Origin: Eopsaltria australis
Taxonomy: Eukaryota; Chordata; Aves; Passeriformes; Petroicidae
NCBI GenBank assembly: GCA_034509425.1
Contig: JAVTVJ010000033.1
Location: 6,383,001 to 6,447,000, forward strand
Length of the DNA stretch: 64,000 nucleotides
Reading direction: 5' to 3'
Part shown: piece after piece, positions 25,591 through 37,930 of the stretch
How the letters are laid out: each line of letters starts with the position of its first letter
Position numbering within the stretch: position 1 is the stretch's first letter
Position numbers and translations under genes: made by a program
Notes under the pieces: generated by a model
Seen by the model: only the letters and a program-made list of their open reading frames with translations
What the model was told of the DNA's origin: nothing
Databases searched by the model: none

Positions 25591-28115
25591 TTTAAATAAT
25601 GGGAAAGAAATAGGATCCCTCTCAAACCTATGTTGTTTTGCAAAAGAAATAATATTCCAGGCTTTCCTAGAAACCTTTCCAATCTATAAAACATGTTTTA
25701 AAGGGCAAAAGACATGGAAGAAAGTCTCTGAGGTGCAGATACAATGTCAAAGTGCTGCCAAGTATCTGTGGAGTTGAGATTCTTCGCGAAGTACAGCATC
25801 AGCAAGTACAGTACTCTGGCTAGTTGACTCCAGCTGATCTGTTTTGTGTTTACTAGCAAAACCACAATTTTTTGGGGGTGGGGGGGCGTGGTTAGAAAGA
25901 CCAGTTTGCCTTCCCCTAAAATACAGAGTTTTTTAAAGATGACCATCCCTTTCAGTTTGCATCTCAGGAGCATTTTCTCAGAACAGGTGATTTGGTGTCA
26001 AAAAAACAAAATACCTAGTTAGTGCTTCTGCTTGCAGGAAAAGCAAAGAGATCAGCAGCCTGTCAAACACTGCATCCCTCCCCTCTTCTGGCAGAGCAGC
26101 AGCACACAGAACACAGCAGCTCTTGGGTGAAGGGGCACCCATCCTCCCTGTAGCTGCCAGTCCTGAATCTGCTCAGGTATTCAAGTTTTCTCCACTCATT
26201 TTGCATTTTCAACCTCTCCTTAGCAATTTGTTCAGATGAAATACAGAACCCTGTAACTTAAGCCCACAGCACACATGCTGTACAGATTTTCTCAGAAACA
26301 ACTCTCAAAACCCAGAGAGCTGTGGAACAGAGGTGAAAAATATCACCATTCACTTAAAAATAAGTAGATAATGGCTACATTTTCCTGTAAGGAAAGCTTA
26401 AAATGACATTACTGCATTTATCCAGAGACTGGGGGCCCACACCTCTCAGAGGAGACACCCTTGACAGCCAAAGTGGGCAGGCTTTACTGGGAAAAGTCTC
26501 CTAGTCGTGACAGACAAATAAATTAACAAATAAAAAAAGAAAAATCTTTTATCAGCAGTCTAAAAAAGATCCTCTAACTGCCTTTTCCCAAAGCTCCTTT
26601 CAGGGCTGTATATTAGAAAAAGATTAATGGTGTGCTATATAGCACCACCTTGTGCTGACTCGTGCTTTTCAAAGGAAAGCAGTCAAGGGAGAGAAACACA
26701 TTCAGTCTTGGCAACCCAATGCATAAAATACTGGGTAAAAAACTTGGGTTATTGGGTTGGGTTTGTTAGATTGGGATTTTTTATCACAACAGCAATTTCA
26801 GAATGTAATTAACAAGAGCAAAAATTGCCATATTATACCATTTAAAAATTTAACCAACCATTAAACCACACAAACAAAACCTATAGGCAAGTGTGCATTT
26901 GATCATAAAAAAGAGGAATTTCTCAAAGTTCTTACTTAATTGTCACATATTAACAAAACAAGCAGATTATTATATTTACTATGCTACAGATTGTCTTGCA
27001 AAGCTGTCTCTAGAATAAATTCTTACCACACGTAACTAGTGAAATTAGATATCAGAGTAAAAAATAAAAGTTTACTTAAACCAACTACTTTTGGAAAAAT
27101 TTGAGAGGGAAAAATCTGATTTTGAAATCTGTGTGCCACCAATTTAATACACCAAGGCTGATCTCCCTGTGTCCATGGATGGGATTATGGGGTACTCATC
27201 CCTCTACCTCAGCCGTTCAGTGTTGACAGTGATGTCCACAGCCCTGCTCACAGACAGACCAGTGCATCTGCTCATTCTCAGAGCTCCTCCTTGGAGTAGG
27301 AATGTGCTACTTACTCCCCCTGTTGTGAAGAGGCTCATTTGCTTTATCCTCTGCCCACAATTGTGTAGCACAGGGATTTTGTACCCAGAACTGGGGTTAC
27401 ATTTCATTTCTGTGACCCCTTCTGCATCTGCTGCCGGTACCAAACCCAGTTATTGATGTTGCGTATAGACACTCCCAGCTCAGGGTAAAGGGCCCAGTCA
27501 GAAGCCTGACAAAACTGCATTTTCCAATTGCTTGCTGTGGTTCTTGAATTATGAGAACATGTGAGGTTCCATAAAGAAAAATTTTAGTCTGCCAAGACCT
27601 CTTGCCTCCCTGAAAAAAAAAAACCAAAAACCAAAAAACCAGAAACAAAGTATTTCAGTGATTTCCAAGAATCAATTTATACCTCAGAGCTTGGATTTTC
27701 TAGTATTTTTAATGTGCAACCTTTCCAAAGTCTGTGAGTAGTTCTGAGACACAGCAAAAAGCAGCCTTTCTCCTCATTTTGCTGCAGAAAGTCTGCACTA
27801 GGCAAGGCACACCTCTGCAGAGAGCTCCCACCCTGCATCAACCCTGACACAGAACTCTCTGCTTCCAGTCCCAGCTGGGAAAGTCAAAGGACTGCTTTCC
27901 TGGATAAGCTGTCCATAACAAGTAGGTTAAACAAATGCTAATTATGGGCTGACAGCTGAGGCCTTTGGCAGTTTCTCTGCTTGCTGCCTGGATGAGGTGG
28001 TTCAGGGATTTTGCATCACAGTCTGCATCAGAGGGAAAATTCACTCTTGGAACTGGCAAAGGTTTATGTAAGAAGGGAAAGTGTAATTAAAAATTCCCCT
28101 GAGATAACCTACATT
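25591..28115. other. Intergenic, no gene seen
   Basis: Unique sequence with a G-rich run at 25,873-25,888 and an A/C low-complexity tract at 27,611-27,645. It holds one CTCF-like motif (26,640-26,657), listed separately. Confidence 0.55.
26640..26657 (-). promoter_or_regulatory. CTCF-like motif (candidate)
   Basis: The minus strand reads GCACAAGGTGGTGCTA and matches 12 of 15 positions of the CTCF core consensus CCASYAGRKGGCRST. It overlaps a perfect 14-bp palindrome at 26,632-26,645. A motif match alone does not show binding. Confidence 0.3.
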
Positions 28116-28375
28116 AGGCCAGATTGGATGGAGCTCTGATTTAGTCCCAAACCCCCTGCCATGGGCAGGTACACCCTTCCACTGGCCAGGTTACTCAAAG
28201 CCAACCTGGCCTTGAACTCTTCCAAGGGGCATCCACAACTTCTTTGGGCCACCTGTGTCTCATCACTCCCATAGCAGATGGTTTCTTCCTAATATCTAAT
28301 AAAAGCCTACCCTCTTTCAGTTTAAAGCCATTACCCCTTGCTCTATCATTACATGTGATAACACATTAATATGAA
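28116..28375 (-). mobile_element. CR1 LINE fragment, antisense, with an inverted segment at its left end
   Basis: From about 28,145 the antisense CR1 words run in order: CAAACCCCCTGCCATGGGCAGG, ACACCCTTCCACTGGCCAGGTTACTCAAAGCC, AACCTGGCCTTGAACTCTTCCAAGGGGCATCCACAACTTC, TTTCTTCCTAATATCTAAT and ACCCTCTTTCAGTTTAAAGCCATTACCCCTTG. The first 25 bases (AGGCCAGATTGGATGGAGCTCTGA) are instead the sense-strand version of the segment found again in antisense at 28,190-28,217. The two arms could form a hairpin. The normal CR1 3' tail is missing. Confidence 0.85.
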
Positions 28376-29018
28376 GCTGCAAAAATATTTCTGGGGTATT
28401 CAAGTTCAGGATGCTTTTTAAAGGCAAAAATGAATACTCTGCTTCATTATATTGAACAGTCCAGAGTGGATTGAAAGGATGAAGAGGCTTGCTGTCAATT
28501 CATTCACAAATTGAACTATAGTCACAAGTCATTGATAAAAGTAGTACCACAGATCTATCACTCACTATCACACCTTTGATGTTTGCAGTCAAATAGCTGA
28601 CATTATCTAGAAGGTTTGAACCTGATAAATTTCAAAGGGAAACAGTGCTACAGCAAGTGATCTCACTGACAATAGACCTAATGAAGTTTAGATACCATAG
28701 CAAATGGTTTTGTGATCAAAAATTATTAAATTAAATTTTTCCTTTGGTACCACTACCAACTAAATCTGGTCTTGCAAAATCTACCATGATCTGGAAACAG
28801 TCTATACAAAATGATAGCCAAAGAAAATAAAAGGAAACAGAAAAAAAAGAAAGATAGATTAGCCTAATGCTTCTGCATTAGGTATCAAGCTGTAAAATGG
28901 GTTCAATGTGCCATTGCAGGTGCAAAGAGGCAAGTGAAGCTGAAATATGAGGAGTTTCTCAGTTCAAAGGAAACAGCAGAAATTGTGCAAATTTATTAAT
29001 TCTGTCCTGCATATATCC
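28376..29018. other. Intergenic, no gene seen
   Basis: AT-rich unique sequence with a purine-rich patch (28,823-28,858). It ends at the left target-site copy of the solo LTR (29,013-29,018). Confidence 0.6.
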
Positions 29019-29604
29019 TGTTGCAGTGGTCCAAGTCCCCAAAAACCCTTTTCCCCCCCTAGGAAGCTTGGGGCTGGGGACTCCCCTGGGGCAGAGCCCG
29101 GGGTGGTTTGCCCTGTGGATGGGCTGAGCTTCCCAGGGACTGGCTACCCTGTCCCCACCTGCCACTCTGCTGTCTATCACCTTTAGTCTCCAGAATGTTC
29201 ACTGTTACATAGTACTTGATCTCCTCCCCCTTCCCTTCCCAGTTGGTTCCTGTCCCCTGATCCCTCCCTGGTTTCTCTCCCAAGCCCGTCAGTGATTGGT
29301 TTGTAATCCCTCAATAAAAGTCTGATGCAGAAGACGCCCCAGGTCTTTCGCCTGGATGCCCAGAGAGCTGGTAACGCTGCGTTACAGTGTCTCTATTATC
29401 CCGGGCAAAAGAACCCTCCCGCGATACTCCGGCTCTTTGGTTACAGTGTCCACCGTAAAGAGGGACGCAGCCTGCGGCCAGGGACGTTAAGGTCCACAGC
29501 AGTGAACCCGCTCAGGTCGGGGACACTGGCTGTAAACGCCGTGGGGCTGCTGTCCGACACCCTGGTGGGCAGCTGGCCGGCCCACGCCATTGGCCACAGT
29601 ATCC
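29013..29604 (+). repeat. Target-site duplication pair flanking the solo LTR
   Basis: ATATCC at 29,013-29,018 and GTATCC at 29,599-29,604 flank the TG...CA element, identical at five of six bases. A 6-bp duplication is typical of class II (ERVK/beta-like) insertions. With one mismatch, a 5-bp class cannot be excluded. Confidence 0.6.
29019..29598 (+). mobile_element. Solo endogenous retrovirus LTR, CpG-rich
   Basis: This is a 580-bp block starting TGTTGCAGTGG and ending GGCCACA, flanked by near-identical 6-bp sequences. An AATAAA polyadenylation signal at 29,313-29,318 places U3 on the left and R-U5 on the right, hence + orientation. Composition changes sharply from AT-rich flanks to GC/CpG-rich DNA, strongest in 29,320-29,600. 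No second LTR, gag, pol or env was seen nearby, so the provirus has collapsed to one LTR, presumably by LTR-LTR recombination. The 99-codon ORF at 29,325-29,624 is only a reading frame through R-U5 and runs past the LTR end. I do not name a Repbase family. Confidence 0.75.
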
Positions 29605-32600
29605 CATTAAAGACAACTATTTAGAAAGAGTTTCTTTCAAAGGCCTATATTAATCTTAGGTGTAATTCACAGTGCACAACTTCATTCCCCATCTTGTGCA
29701 TTCAGCTTTCTTATGTTCAGTGGTTGCCTCAGGAATATGAATTAGACATCCTAAAATTAGCACCTAATTTTGCTGGAACATCAGGGAGAGAAGCAACAGC
29801 GTCTGAAAACTTCTGAAGGGAGATTCTGTTTCCTTGTTCTATAGTCAGAGAAACTGATACCTAGATTCATTTTGGATCAGCTACTTCTCTCCTGAAGGAC
29901 AAGGGACTTCCTGGCCACATCTCCTACCTTCTGCAAAGTTGCAAGAGCACTTTCAATGAACTGGCTTTCTTCAGTCAGAAGGGGTTCAAACCCACATCTT
30001 CCACAAGACAGCCCAGGGATTCAGGATAGCAGGTCATTCAGGAGAGGTGATTTATGTGCTGTGTGATCAGGCATGCAAGAGTCATCAGACCAGAAGGAGA
30101 GCAGCTACAGGGAATTGTGATTAGAGGCCAGCAATAAGGACATTCAGCTGAGACACAGTAAGTGTGGAAAATCTTCCTGAAAGTTAACAACAGAACTCTG
30201 GATCAGGTTCCCCCCTCTTTTCTTTATCTTTCAAATCACAGGTTTCTCTCCATAGATTGGTGAAGAAATCTCATGGTAACACCTTTTTCTCGGAAGCCAT
30301 CAACTATATTGTTGATACAGAGTTATAAAACTCTTTCTATTAACAAGAGATATTCTGCTTGAACACTTAATTGAAGATGCATGTACTTTCAGAGAAGAGA
30401 TTCACAGCAGATTCAACTTTTAGTGGTTTTCCCACAGCACACCCAGACCTATTTACCAATGTTACTCACTGAAGAGTTACCAAGGATGTCATTGACTACA
30501 ATGCTTAATGACTAAGATAACATTTCCTAAAATTTAAGGTCATACATTACAATCTTCTGGTATTCCAGCAAACTCTGGAACTTTTCCCCTGGTTTTCTGA
30601 AGAATAGTTACATCTATCAACATGTTCTTCAACAGTCCTGTGATTTATATCTGTATAACTGAATGAAGAGCCTGATACTCTGTCTGTAGGAGTCCCAGGA
30701 TCTAAAAAAGATTTGTTAAATTTAAAAAAGTTTTCTCTTTTTCAGCCCAACTTCCATTCACAAAGAAGTTACATCATCTGAAACTTGAACATGAACAGGA
30801 ATGGTGGGCTGGGAAGTGTGAGGAGGAATACTTTATTTTTATTTTGAAAAATGTGTTTCTGAATAGAAATGTTCTTTTATATGCATGACCATGTTCTTTT
30901 ACTAGGTGTACAAGTAAGTTTTTTTCCTACAATATTTTTAGAGCTATAGTTTTCTTACCAAATTCAGCAGTTGTATATTATATGACAAATAATAAGTTCA
31001 TTTCATGTCCACAAATCCAGTTCAAAGCTACCTACCTCTAGCAGTGCTAAGACTGCCAGATCACCAGCAGAGCTGTGAAAACTACCGTACTTGAGAATTT
31101 TCCATTATTAATTTGTCCTGAAGCAGCTGGATGAGGGATTCAGCATCCCTTCTGTTCAACCTGGGAACTTTTCAAGCTTCCCATAGCCAAAAGTCTAGTA
31201 CTTTTTGTTAGATCATGTCTAGACATAGTCTAGACCATATCCAGTTCCCCCAGACAGGTACACATCCCAGTTCTCAGGCCCAGATGTCCATATCCCAGCT
31301 TCTCATCCAGTGGGTGTGTTCCCTACCTACACACCTCATCCTCCCACATGCCCTGTTTTTTCTTGCAAAGGAAACCCACACGCCTACCCTGGACAGGCTC
31401 AGTGCAGTCCCTACCAGCTGCTGAAGATGCAGGACACAGAGGCCAGGATGTTATGGACAGCTGATGTGGCCAGGGTCCAGGTTAAAAAATCCCATTTCTG
31501 AGATGCAGGGAAAAAGCAAGCCAAGGTGATTCCGTTGTCTGGACACTGGTATCTAGGGTTATTTTTCAATTACTTACAGTATTGAAAACACAGAACTGGC
31601 AGGTGTGACAAGAAGCTGCGGATGACCCATGTGCCTGAAGAAAGGCAGCTGGAGCCCAGAGCCTACATTAAGACCTCAAACACATTTCCAGATACCCCAG
31701 CTATGTCCCTCAGAGTTATATAAATGAAGTGAAATGCCATCTTTGTTTTTTTTTAAAGGCAAGCTAAAATATTTGCAAAATAGACAGTGCAGAAGTAGTT
31801 TATCACTTCTAGCTTGATTGTCTTCCATAGCTTGTTCTTGGTTCCACCAACAACCATACATCAAACTCATTAGTACTAATTTTTTCCTGCACAACTAACA
31901 TGCACATACTGTGCAATATATATACTGGTTTTTGCTTTCATTCAGTAAGTCCATAAAAATCTATTAATATCTCTGTAAAACAGCAAAGTTAAGGCACACC
32001 AGTTCTTCATATTCAGCTCGAGATGCAAGAAGAGCAAAGCATCCAGAATCACATTTACTCGCACCCAAAGTGACTGAGCATCATTGCCCAGCTTAAACGT
32101 GGTGAGAGATGAGTAAAGCACGGCATCTACAATGAGTAAAATTCCAATTTGCAGCAACACAGACTTACCGTTTTTCAGAGTTGTGTGCATTGATAGAGCT
32201 AACTTCAAAAATCAACTCCACATTCATTCTGCTACTCCTCTGACATAAAGAGATCACAAATTGTCTTAGCTGTCAATTGCCTCCAATAGATCGCTTCAGT
32301 CAAATGTTACTAATCAGGCCATGCTGGGGTCTGGCACAATGTGTGCAGTGAGGTTACATACAGCTTCTCCTGCCTGATCCATGCATCTAATCTTCTTTTG
32401 TACTGTCAGAGCATGAGCTCTTCAGTCAGGCCTTGCTGTTGATCATTTATGCCTTGGGACTATGTAATGCCTAACCAAAATGTTAAAAGCCTGAATCTCC
32501 ACTTGAGGTTACATTGCAGATACTTAGAGCAGGGTGTTGCTTATCTTAATTAATTTTGTCTCAAAATTTTTCAACATAAAACAGGATTTTAAAAACTTAT

Positions 32601-32896
32601 AGAATATACAGCTTCCTGATACAGAACCTTGTCAAAGTAAATACTTCTACAAAAGTGTAAAAATCTAGTGTATGACCAGAAGAATTGTCTTTCTTATCTG
32701 GTAACCCATCTATAATCCAGGTGTGCTACAGTAGATGCAAAACAAGACCTAAATACTGTAAGCCCCTCAAGGATCAGTCTAGATGTAAACAGTTTGTCAC
32801 CTATTCCAAGTAAGAAAGAAATGACCACATTCAAATTGAAACACATCATTGCAAGGCCCAAATCTCCATACTCTACATTACATCATGAAAAGGTAA

Positions 32897-32925
32897 GGGG
32901 GTGTGTGGGGGAGTGTGTGTGTGTC
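32897..32925. repeat. G/GT-rich microsatellite
   Basis: GGGGGTGTGTGGGGGAGTGTGTGTGTGT, an impure (GT)n tract. Confidence 0.8.
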
Positions 32926-33736
32926 TGCCTGTCTTTTTCAACAGAAAGTTTCCATTATTATTCTCAGCAGCACAGAAGCAGAGAAAAAGAGCACAGTTGT
33001 GGGGGGGAAAACACCAGAGGGAAAAATCACATGAAAGTATTCCTATTCACGTTAGCTTGGATGTCTAGACATAAAATGTGATAAGATATCAGTAGCAAAT
33101 TAACTTAGCACATGGCCTTTAAAGATTCATATGCAAGCAATGAACTTGTTTTACATTTGTCCCTGGCACAACTCATGATCATTCTAAGCCAATAGCTGTA
33201 GACACGTCAGGTTTGCAAATATCTTTAGCATTTTTATTTTACTTTTTTTTTTCCTGTCTGCTTTTCACCCTGCTTCTCCCTTTACAAATTATTTATGCTT
33301 GGAAACTGAAATCTTTCTTCATGAATTCTGGCCTTAATTTTGAACCAGGCATAATTTAAGACTATACTTTTCAAGTTAGACTTAGTGGAGTATGTACAGC
33401 TCCTGAATATTGGAAATAACTGAGAGATTTCCTAAATTACTAGGTGGAGATTTTCTGTTGGAAAACTGGTAATTAACAGAATTTAACTTGTAACTTTCAT
33501 AAGTCCAGAGTAGATAAACTAGGAAAAAACTACCCAGAAGGAAGTTTACATGCAAATGAGATACAGTATGCTGAGCTGGAAGTAGCTGTCATAGTAATAC
33601 AAGGTGAATACAGCAATACAGGCTTTATTCATCACATGAACACCCATACACAGAATGCACATAGATATGCAAAAAAAATAGGGAAGTGCTTTATAATAAA
33701 ACTAAAACTTTACATAGAAGTACACACAACACAGTA

Positions 33737-33840
33737 GAGACAAATTACTTGCTACAAATTCCCTTAAATTTATATGAAACTATTATTTTCTTCTCTGTTG
33801 AAGCACATACATCAAAGTTCATAATGATGCCTATGCCTGA
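33737..33840 (+). repeat. Local imperfect duplication, copy 1
   Basis: GAGACAAATTACTTGCTACAAATT, then CTTAAATTTATATGAAACTA and TATTTTCTTCTCTGTTG, then AAGCACATAC and ATGATGCCTATGCCTG. The same words recur in order about 670 bp downstream. This copy lacks roughly 110 bases that the second has between GAAGCACATAC and ATCAAAG. Confidence 0.75.
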
Positions 33841-34410
33841 AGGACATCAAATCTTCTGCTTCTGACTATTTTTGACCTCAAGACAAGACACTTAAACCCA
33901 TTCACTGAGACTCACATACATGCCTTCATTTCCAAGGAAGGTGAAATGTGGCTACCCACTTAAAGACTTACTCAGATTCTAGGACAAAACAGGTTCTGTT
34001 TGCCCTTATTTCATTTATTCACACAATAAATTATAGTTAAAAACTTTTCTCATGTAAACAGCTCACTCCCACCTTCCTTCCCCACAGGACCTTTTTCATT
34101 GCCTGAATTAGTCATGTAGTCAGACTGATACCTTACCACCACAAGTAAGGAAAGTTTTTTTAGCTGTAAAAAAGAACAATTGAAATCAAAGGTTATGTTT
34201 CCTCATGTAAAAAAACCCAAAAAAACCATAGTAAGGATGACTCACATTAATTTGGAAATGTGTAGGAGGTCATCAGACCTCACTTTTCTCACAGATAAAT
34301 ATTTTGTAGCATACTTCACTTGTCTGTCATAATAAAGTCAAAGTATTATCTCTGTGAGCCACAAATATTTCTTAATTACAGCATATTTAACCTTTAAATA
34401 CTCGGAATTT

Positions 34411-34630
34411 GAGACTAATTACTTGCTACAATTTTCTCTTAAATTTATACAAAACTAATATTTTCTTCTCTGTTGGGAAAATAGACATGAACACTTGAAG
34501 CAGAAGCACATACTGGTAGACTGTCGGAAAAAAGCAGATCACAGCATGCATACAACCTTAGCTCACACAATGAAAGCAAGCTGGAAGTGCGCAAATCAAA
34601 GCACCTGTTCACATTGATGCCTACACCTGG
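34411..34630 (+). repeat. Local imperfect duplication, copy 2
   Basis: GAGACTAATTACTTGCTACAATTTT, CTTAAATTTATACAAAACTA, TATTTTCTTCTCTGTTG, GAAGCACATAC, AATCAAAGC and TTGATGCCTACACCTGG parallel copy 1. It is either an old tandem or segmental duplication, or two copies of an unnamed interspersed repeat. Confidence 0.75.
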
Positions 34631-35789
34631 TAAGCTCCCACTGCTCAATACACAGATATGCAGCTGTATTCTCTGCCTCTTTAGCACCACTTTTCCCACA
34701 AAAGTAGATCAGCACCTCCCAGTGGGTCTTCTGGGAATGGCCAAAACTAGGTGACACTGTCTACAATGGGCCATACCTAAAACCACATGGTTCCACCTCA
34801 TTCACAAGTGGAAGTTGAGCATTTGGAAGACATCCCACCATTGGGGCATAAACCCAGCTCAAATTTTGACAGTGAAAGTACTCACATATGACTCAGCTTC
34901 ACAGAGCAGGGACACTCCCAAGCCCTGCACTTCTGCTTGCTCTGAAAATAGGTTAATGAAATCTCTTAAAAACTACCCGGCTACATATTGCCTTTTCATA
35001 ATCTCTTTCAGATGTTCACCAGTTTGTTATGATTTGTGTTGTCATAGTGACTGGAAGTCTCAGGTGACATGGAGGGACTCTTATGGTAAATGACACACTA
35101 AAATGTACTGAGTCAAAACCCTTGCTCTGAAAAGCTAATTTAGGACTAAAGTGATTCCTGAATGGAGGCACAACAGAACACAGCAGCTGATGAAACTTCT
35201 ACCCCAGAAGTCTACCTTGTCTCCAAGGACAAGAAAGTGGAAGGAAATAAATTGCACTAAACTACTTAAAAATCACCCTCCAAACTGCTCCAGTAAAGAT
35301 TGTGGAATGTAAGGAGATGAAAGCTACTTTACTTTAAATCCCAACACTGCAATTTGCCACTTCATTTGATGATAAATAGCAAGTTCAGCTCACATGAGAG
35401 GGGTGAAAGGAGAGGGAAGGCATTTACCTCATTTTCTCCTCTTTTACACATGAAGTGAGGCTTAAGGCAGAATACACTGATGAGAATATGAAACAAAGTG
35501 GTTTTCTTGAAGAACTCACAATGATTGAAAACAATACTCTGAACCCAGATTTTTAGAGTGACCACAGTGTTGACCACAAAATACTTTAACTACTCTCTTC
35601 AACTCAATGCTTTACTGTCTTTTCTTCAAAATACTGTACAAAATCCCCACAGACAAACTAAAAAAGACCAGTAGGACAAAATCTTACTGGGTTAAGAAAG
35701 CCCTGTACCTCAAGAAGGAACATCCCTTTGGTTACAACAGTTTAAGAGACTTTTTTCTTTCTAAATCATTTTAGTAATTTCTTTGTTCA

Positions 35790-36533
35790 ACAAGATGAAG
35801 TGCAAAGTCCTATATGTGGAGATGAACACTAGGCAGAGGTACATGTGAAAAAACACACATATACCAGGTGAAAAGCAGCTTGACAGAAAATTACCTGGGG
35901 CTTCTGGTGAACACGAGCCAGCAGTGTGTCCTTGTTGCAAAGAAGCCAAGGTTAACTTGGGCTGCATTGGGCACAGCATTGCCATCAGGTCAAGAGGGGA
36001 GATCCTGCCTCTCTGACACCGGTGAAGCAACCCCTGGAGAGTTGCTGGGCTTGTGAGTGCAACAGAGACATGGACATACTGTAGGGAGTGCAACAAATGG
36101 CCACAAAGATGATACAGGAACTGGAGCACCTCCCCTAGGAAGAAAGGTTGAGACAGCTGAGACTGTGCAGACTTTAGAAAAGAAGGCTCAGGAGGATCTT
36201 ATCCATATATACAAACACCAGAAGGGAGTGTTTAAAGAGGACAGACCTGGGCTCTTCAGTGGCACCCAGTGAAAGACATCAGAAAATGGGCACAAACTGA
36301 AACACAGGAGGTGTCATTTGAACATCAGGAAACATCTTTTCTTGGTATGAGGATTACCAAGCACTGGCATGCCTGGCTTGAGGAGCTTGTGAAGTTCCCA
36401 TCCTTGGAGATACTCAAAACCCAACTGGGCACAGTCCTGAGCAACTGGCTTTAAGTGGCCCTGCTCAAGCAGGGATATTGTCCCAGAGAACTTCCAGAGG
36501 TCATTTCCAATCAATTATTCTGTGTTTCTGTGA
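35790..36533 (+). mobile_element. CR1 LINE, 3' 740 bp
   Basis: It opens with the end of ORF2 (KMKCKVLYVEMNTRQRYM, the counterpart of KCKVLHLGRNNPMHQY). The usual CR1 blocks follow: AGCAGTGTGTCCTTGTTGCAAAGAAG, AAGGTTGAGACAGCTGAGACTG, AAGGCTCAGGAGGATCTTATC, CATCCTTGGAGATACTCAAAACCCAACTGGGCACAGTCCTGAGCAACTGGC and CCTGCTCAAGCAGGG. It ends in TTATTCTGTGTTTCTGTGA. Indels break every frame. ORFs here (for example 36,057-36,272) are untranslated 3' sequence. Confidence 0.93.
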
Positions 36534-37881
36534 AAATAAGCAGTTACATCAATATTTACAAGTGCATGCTCATCTTTTACTTATTTCATATTTTCTTTCT
36601 TTTCTTATTTCACATTTTATAAAGTAGCTGTGAAGAATGCAATGAAGGAAAGACCTACCACACCCTCACAGAGCCTGTCATGTAAACACTTCATTTTTTG
36701 TTGACTGTAAATGTTTAGTAGACTAAAAGCAGTATTTATCTTCCTTAGCTCTGTTTACCTAAGTAACTAAGTAACTTATTTGCCTGGGCTCCTGCTGCAG
36801 GCAGTACAGTTCATTACAGGCATTGCTAACTGTGGTTAAATGGGCATTTTTATGCAACAGAAACCTGTACTGTCACCCAAAGGGAGGTTTCCACACTCCC
36901 CATGCTCCTGCATTCCTCCAGGGAAACAGTACACTGGAACCTGATCCTGCTCATTCCAGCAGCTCCTAAAAGAGACACAGAAGGAGCAATGGGATGAATG
37001 GAGCCAGAGGCATGCTGACGAGAGTGCGCCTCTCGTCATGATCTCAGTATACTTTTCTCCACTGACTTAGAGAAGATTTTAAAAAATAGCTCATCCTAGG
37101 CTGTCTGCTAGAAAGAAATTCATCTCTTCTGCTGTAATCAAATACATTTCATATTAAACCTGATCAGTTCAGCTGTGTCCCAGCAAAACCCTACAATCTT
37201 CAGTGAATCAAAATCAAGTCTTGTGTGTCTGCACACAGATCCCAGTGATGAAAATACATGCAAGAAAAGAAAGGTAAAATTTTATTTTTGTTACTTTGAT
37301 CAGACACCTTTACATAAATTGTTAGAATTTTAAACTTACTGACAATATAAATCAAGACTCCTGTTAGTACCTAGTTCTACGTCTAGATAAAAGCAAATGT
37401 GAATGACAAATAATCAGAAAGTACCTACTGAGAAGTTCCACTTAGGCTCAGAAAAACACATTCAAACACAGCATGATAATAGCAAAGAATGTGCCAATTA
37501 TCCAGAATTACACTAAAACAGAAACATGCTGTCTTTGTGATAATAATGTGATACACAAAAACTCTCCCAGAAGGAATGAGATCAGATTCCAGTCATTTTT
37601 AATATAGCCATTTTTCATCTGTTCATTAATCTAATTCATCATTTACATTCAAGATTTGCATATTTAACTCACTGGACATCTGTCTGTTGCTTTCAGTCTA
37701 GTTGTCTGACACAATCCCATAAATGCTCCCATATGTCAATTACTTCATTCTAGTGAACACAGAAAGGGATGAGGGTGCCAATGAATCTTGCTAAGCTTCT
37801 CCCATAACTGAATCACTGTGGCACAAAAAATAAAACACTATAAAAGAAGTACTAGGAAACAATCACGAGAAACAGCTGCCT

Positions 37882-37930
37882 AGAATCACAGACTAAAGCA
37901 ACATAGCTGATGTTGGAACCTCAAGGGCTA
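37882..37930 (-). mobile_element. Possible decayed CR1 tail, antisense
   Basis: TAGAATCACAGACTAAAG followed by GATGTTGGAACCTCAAGGG resembles the antisense CR1 end (AGAATCACAGA ... GGTTGGAAGGGACCTCAAGGG). Sequence beyond it is not recognisable. Confidence 0.35.

Larger units (their letters stand above)
29605..35789. other. Intergenic, no gene seen
   Basis: Unique AT-rich sequence. Visible structure is a local duplication (33,737-33,840 and 34,411-34,630), a GT-rich tract (32,897-32,925) and a coding-looking minus ORF at 31,942-32,208 that I cannot assign. The palindrome ATGTCTAGACAT occurs twice (31,215 and 33,061), probably by chance. Confidence 0.5.

Noticed and set aside
29325..29624. 99-codon ORF as a gene
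   Set aside because: It lies in the R-U5 part of the solo LTR and crosses its end into unrelated flank.
29975..30005. tRNA-like B box (GGGGTTCAAACCC)
   Set aside because: No matching A box, acceptor stem or anticodon arm at the right spacing upstream.
31215..33072. Palindrome ATGTCTAGACAT present twice
   Set aside because: 12-bp palindromes built on CTAG are short, and nothing around the two copies is shared.
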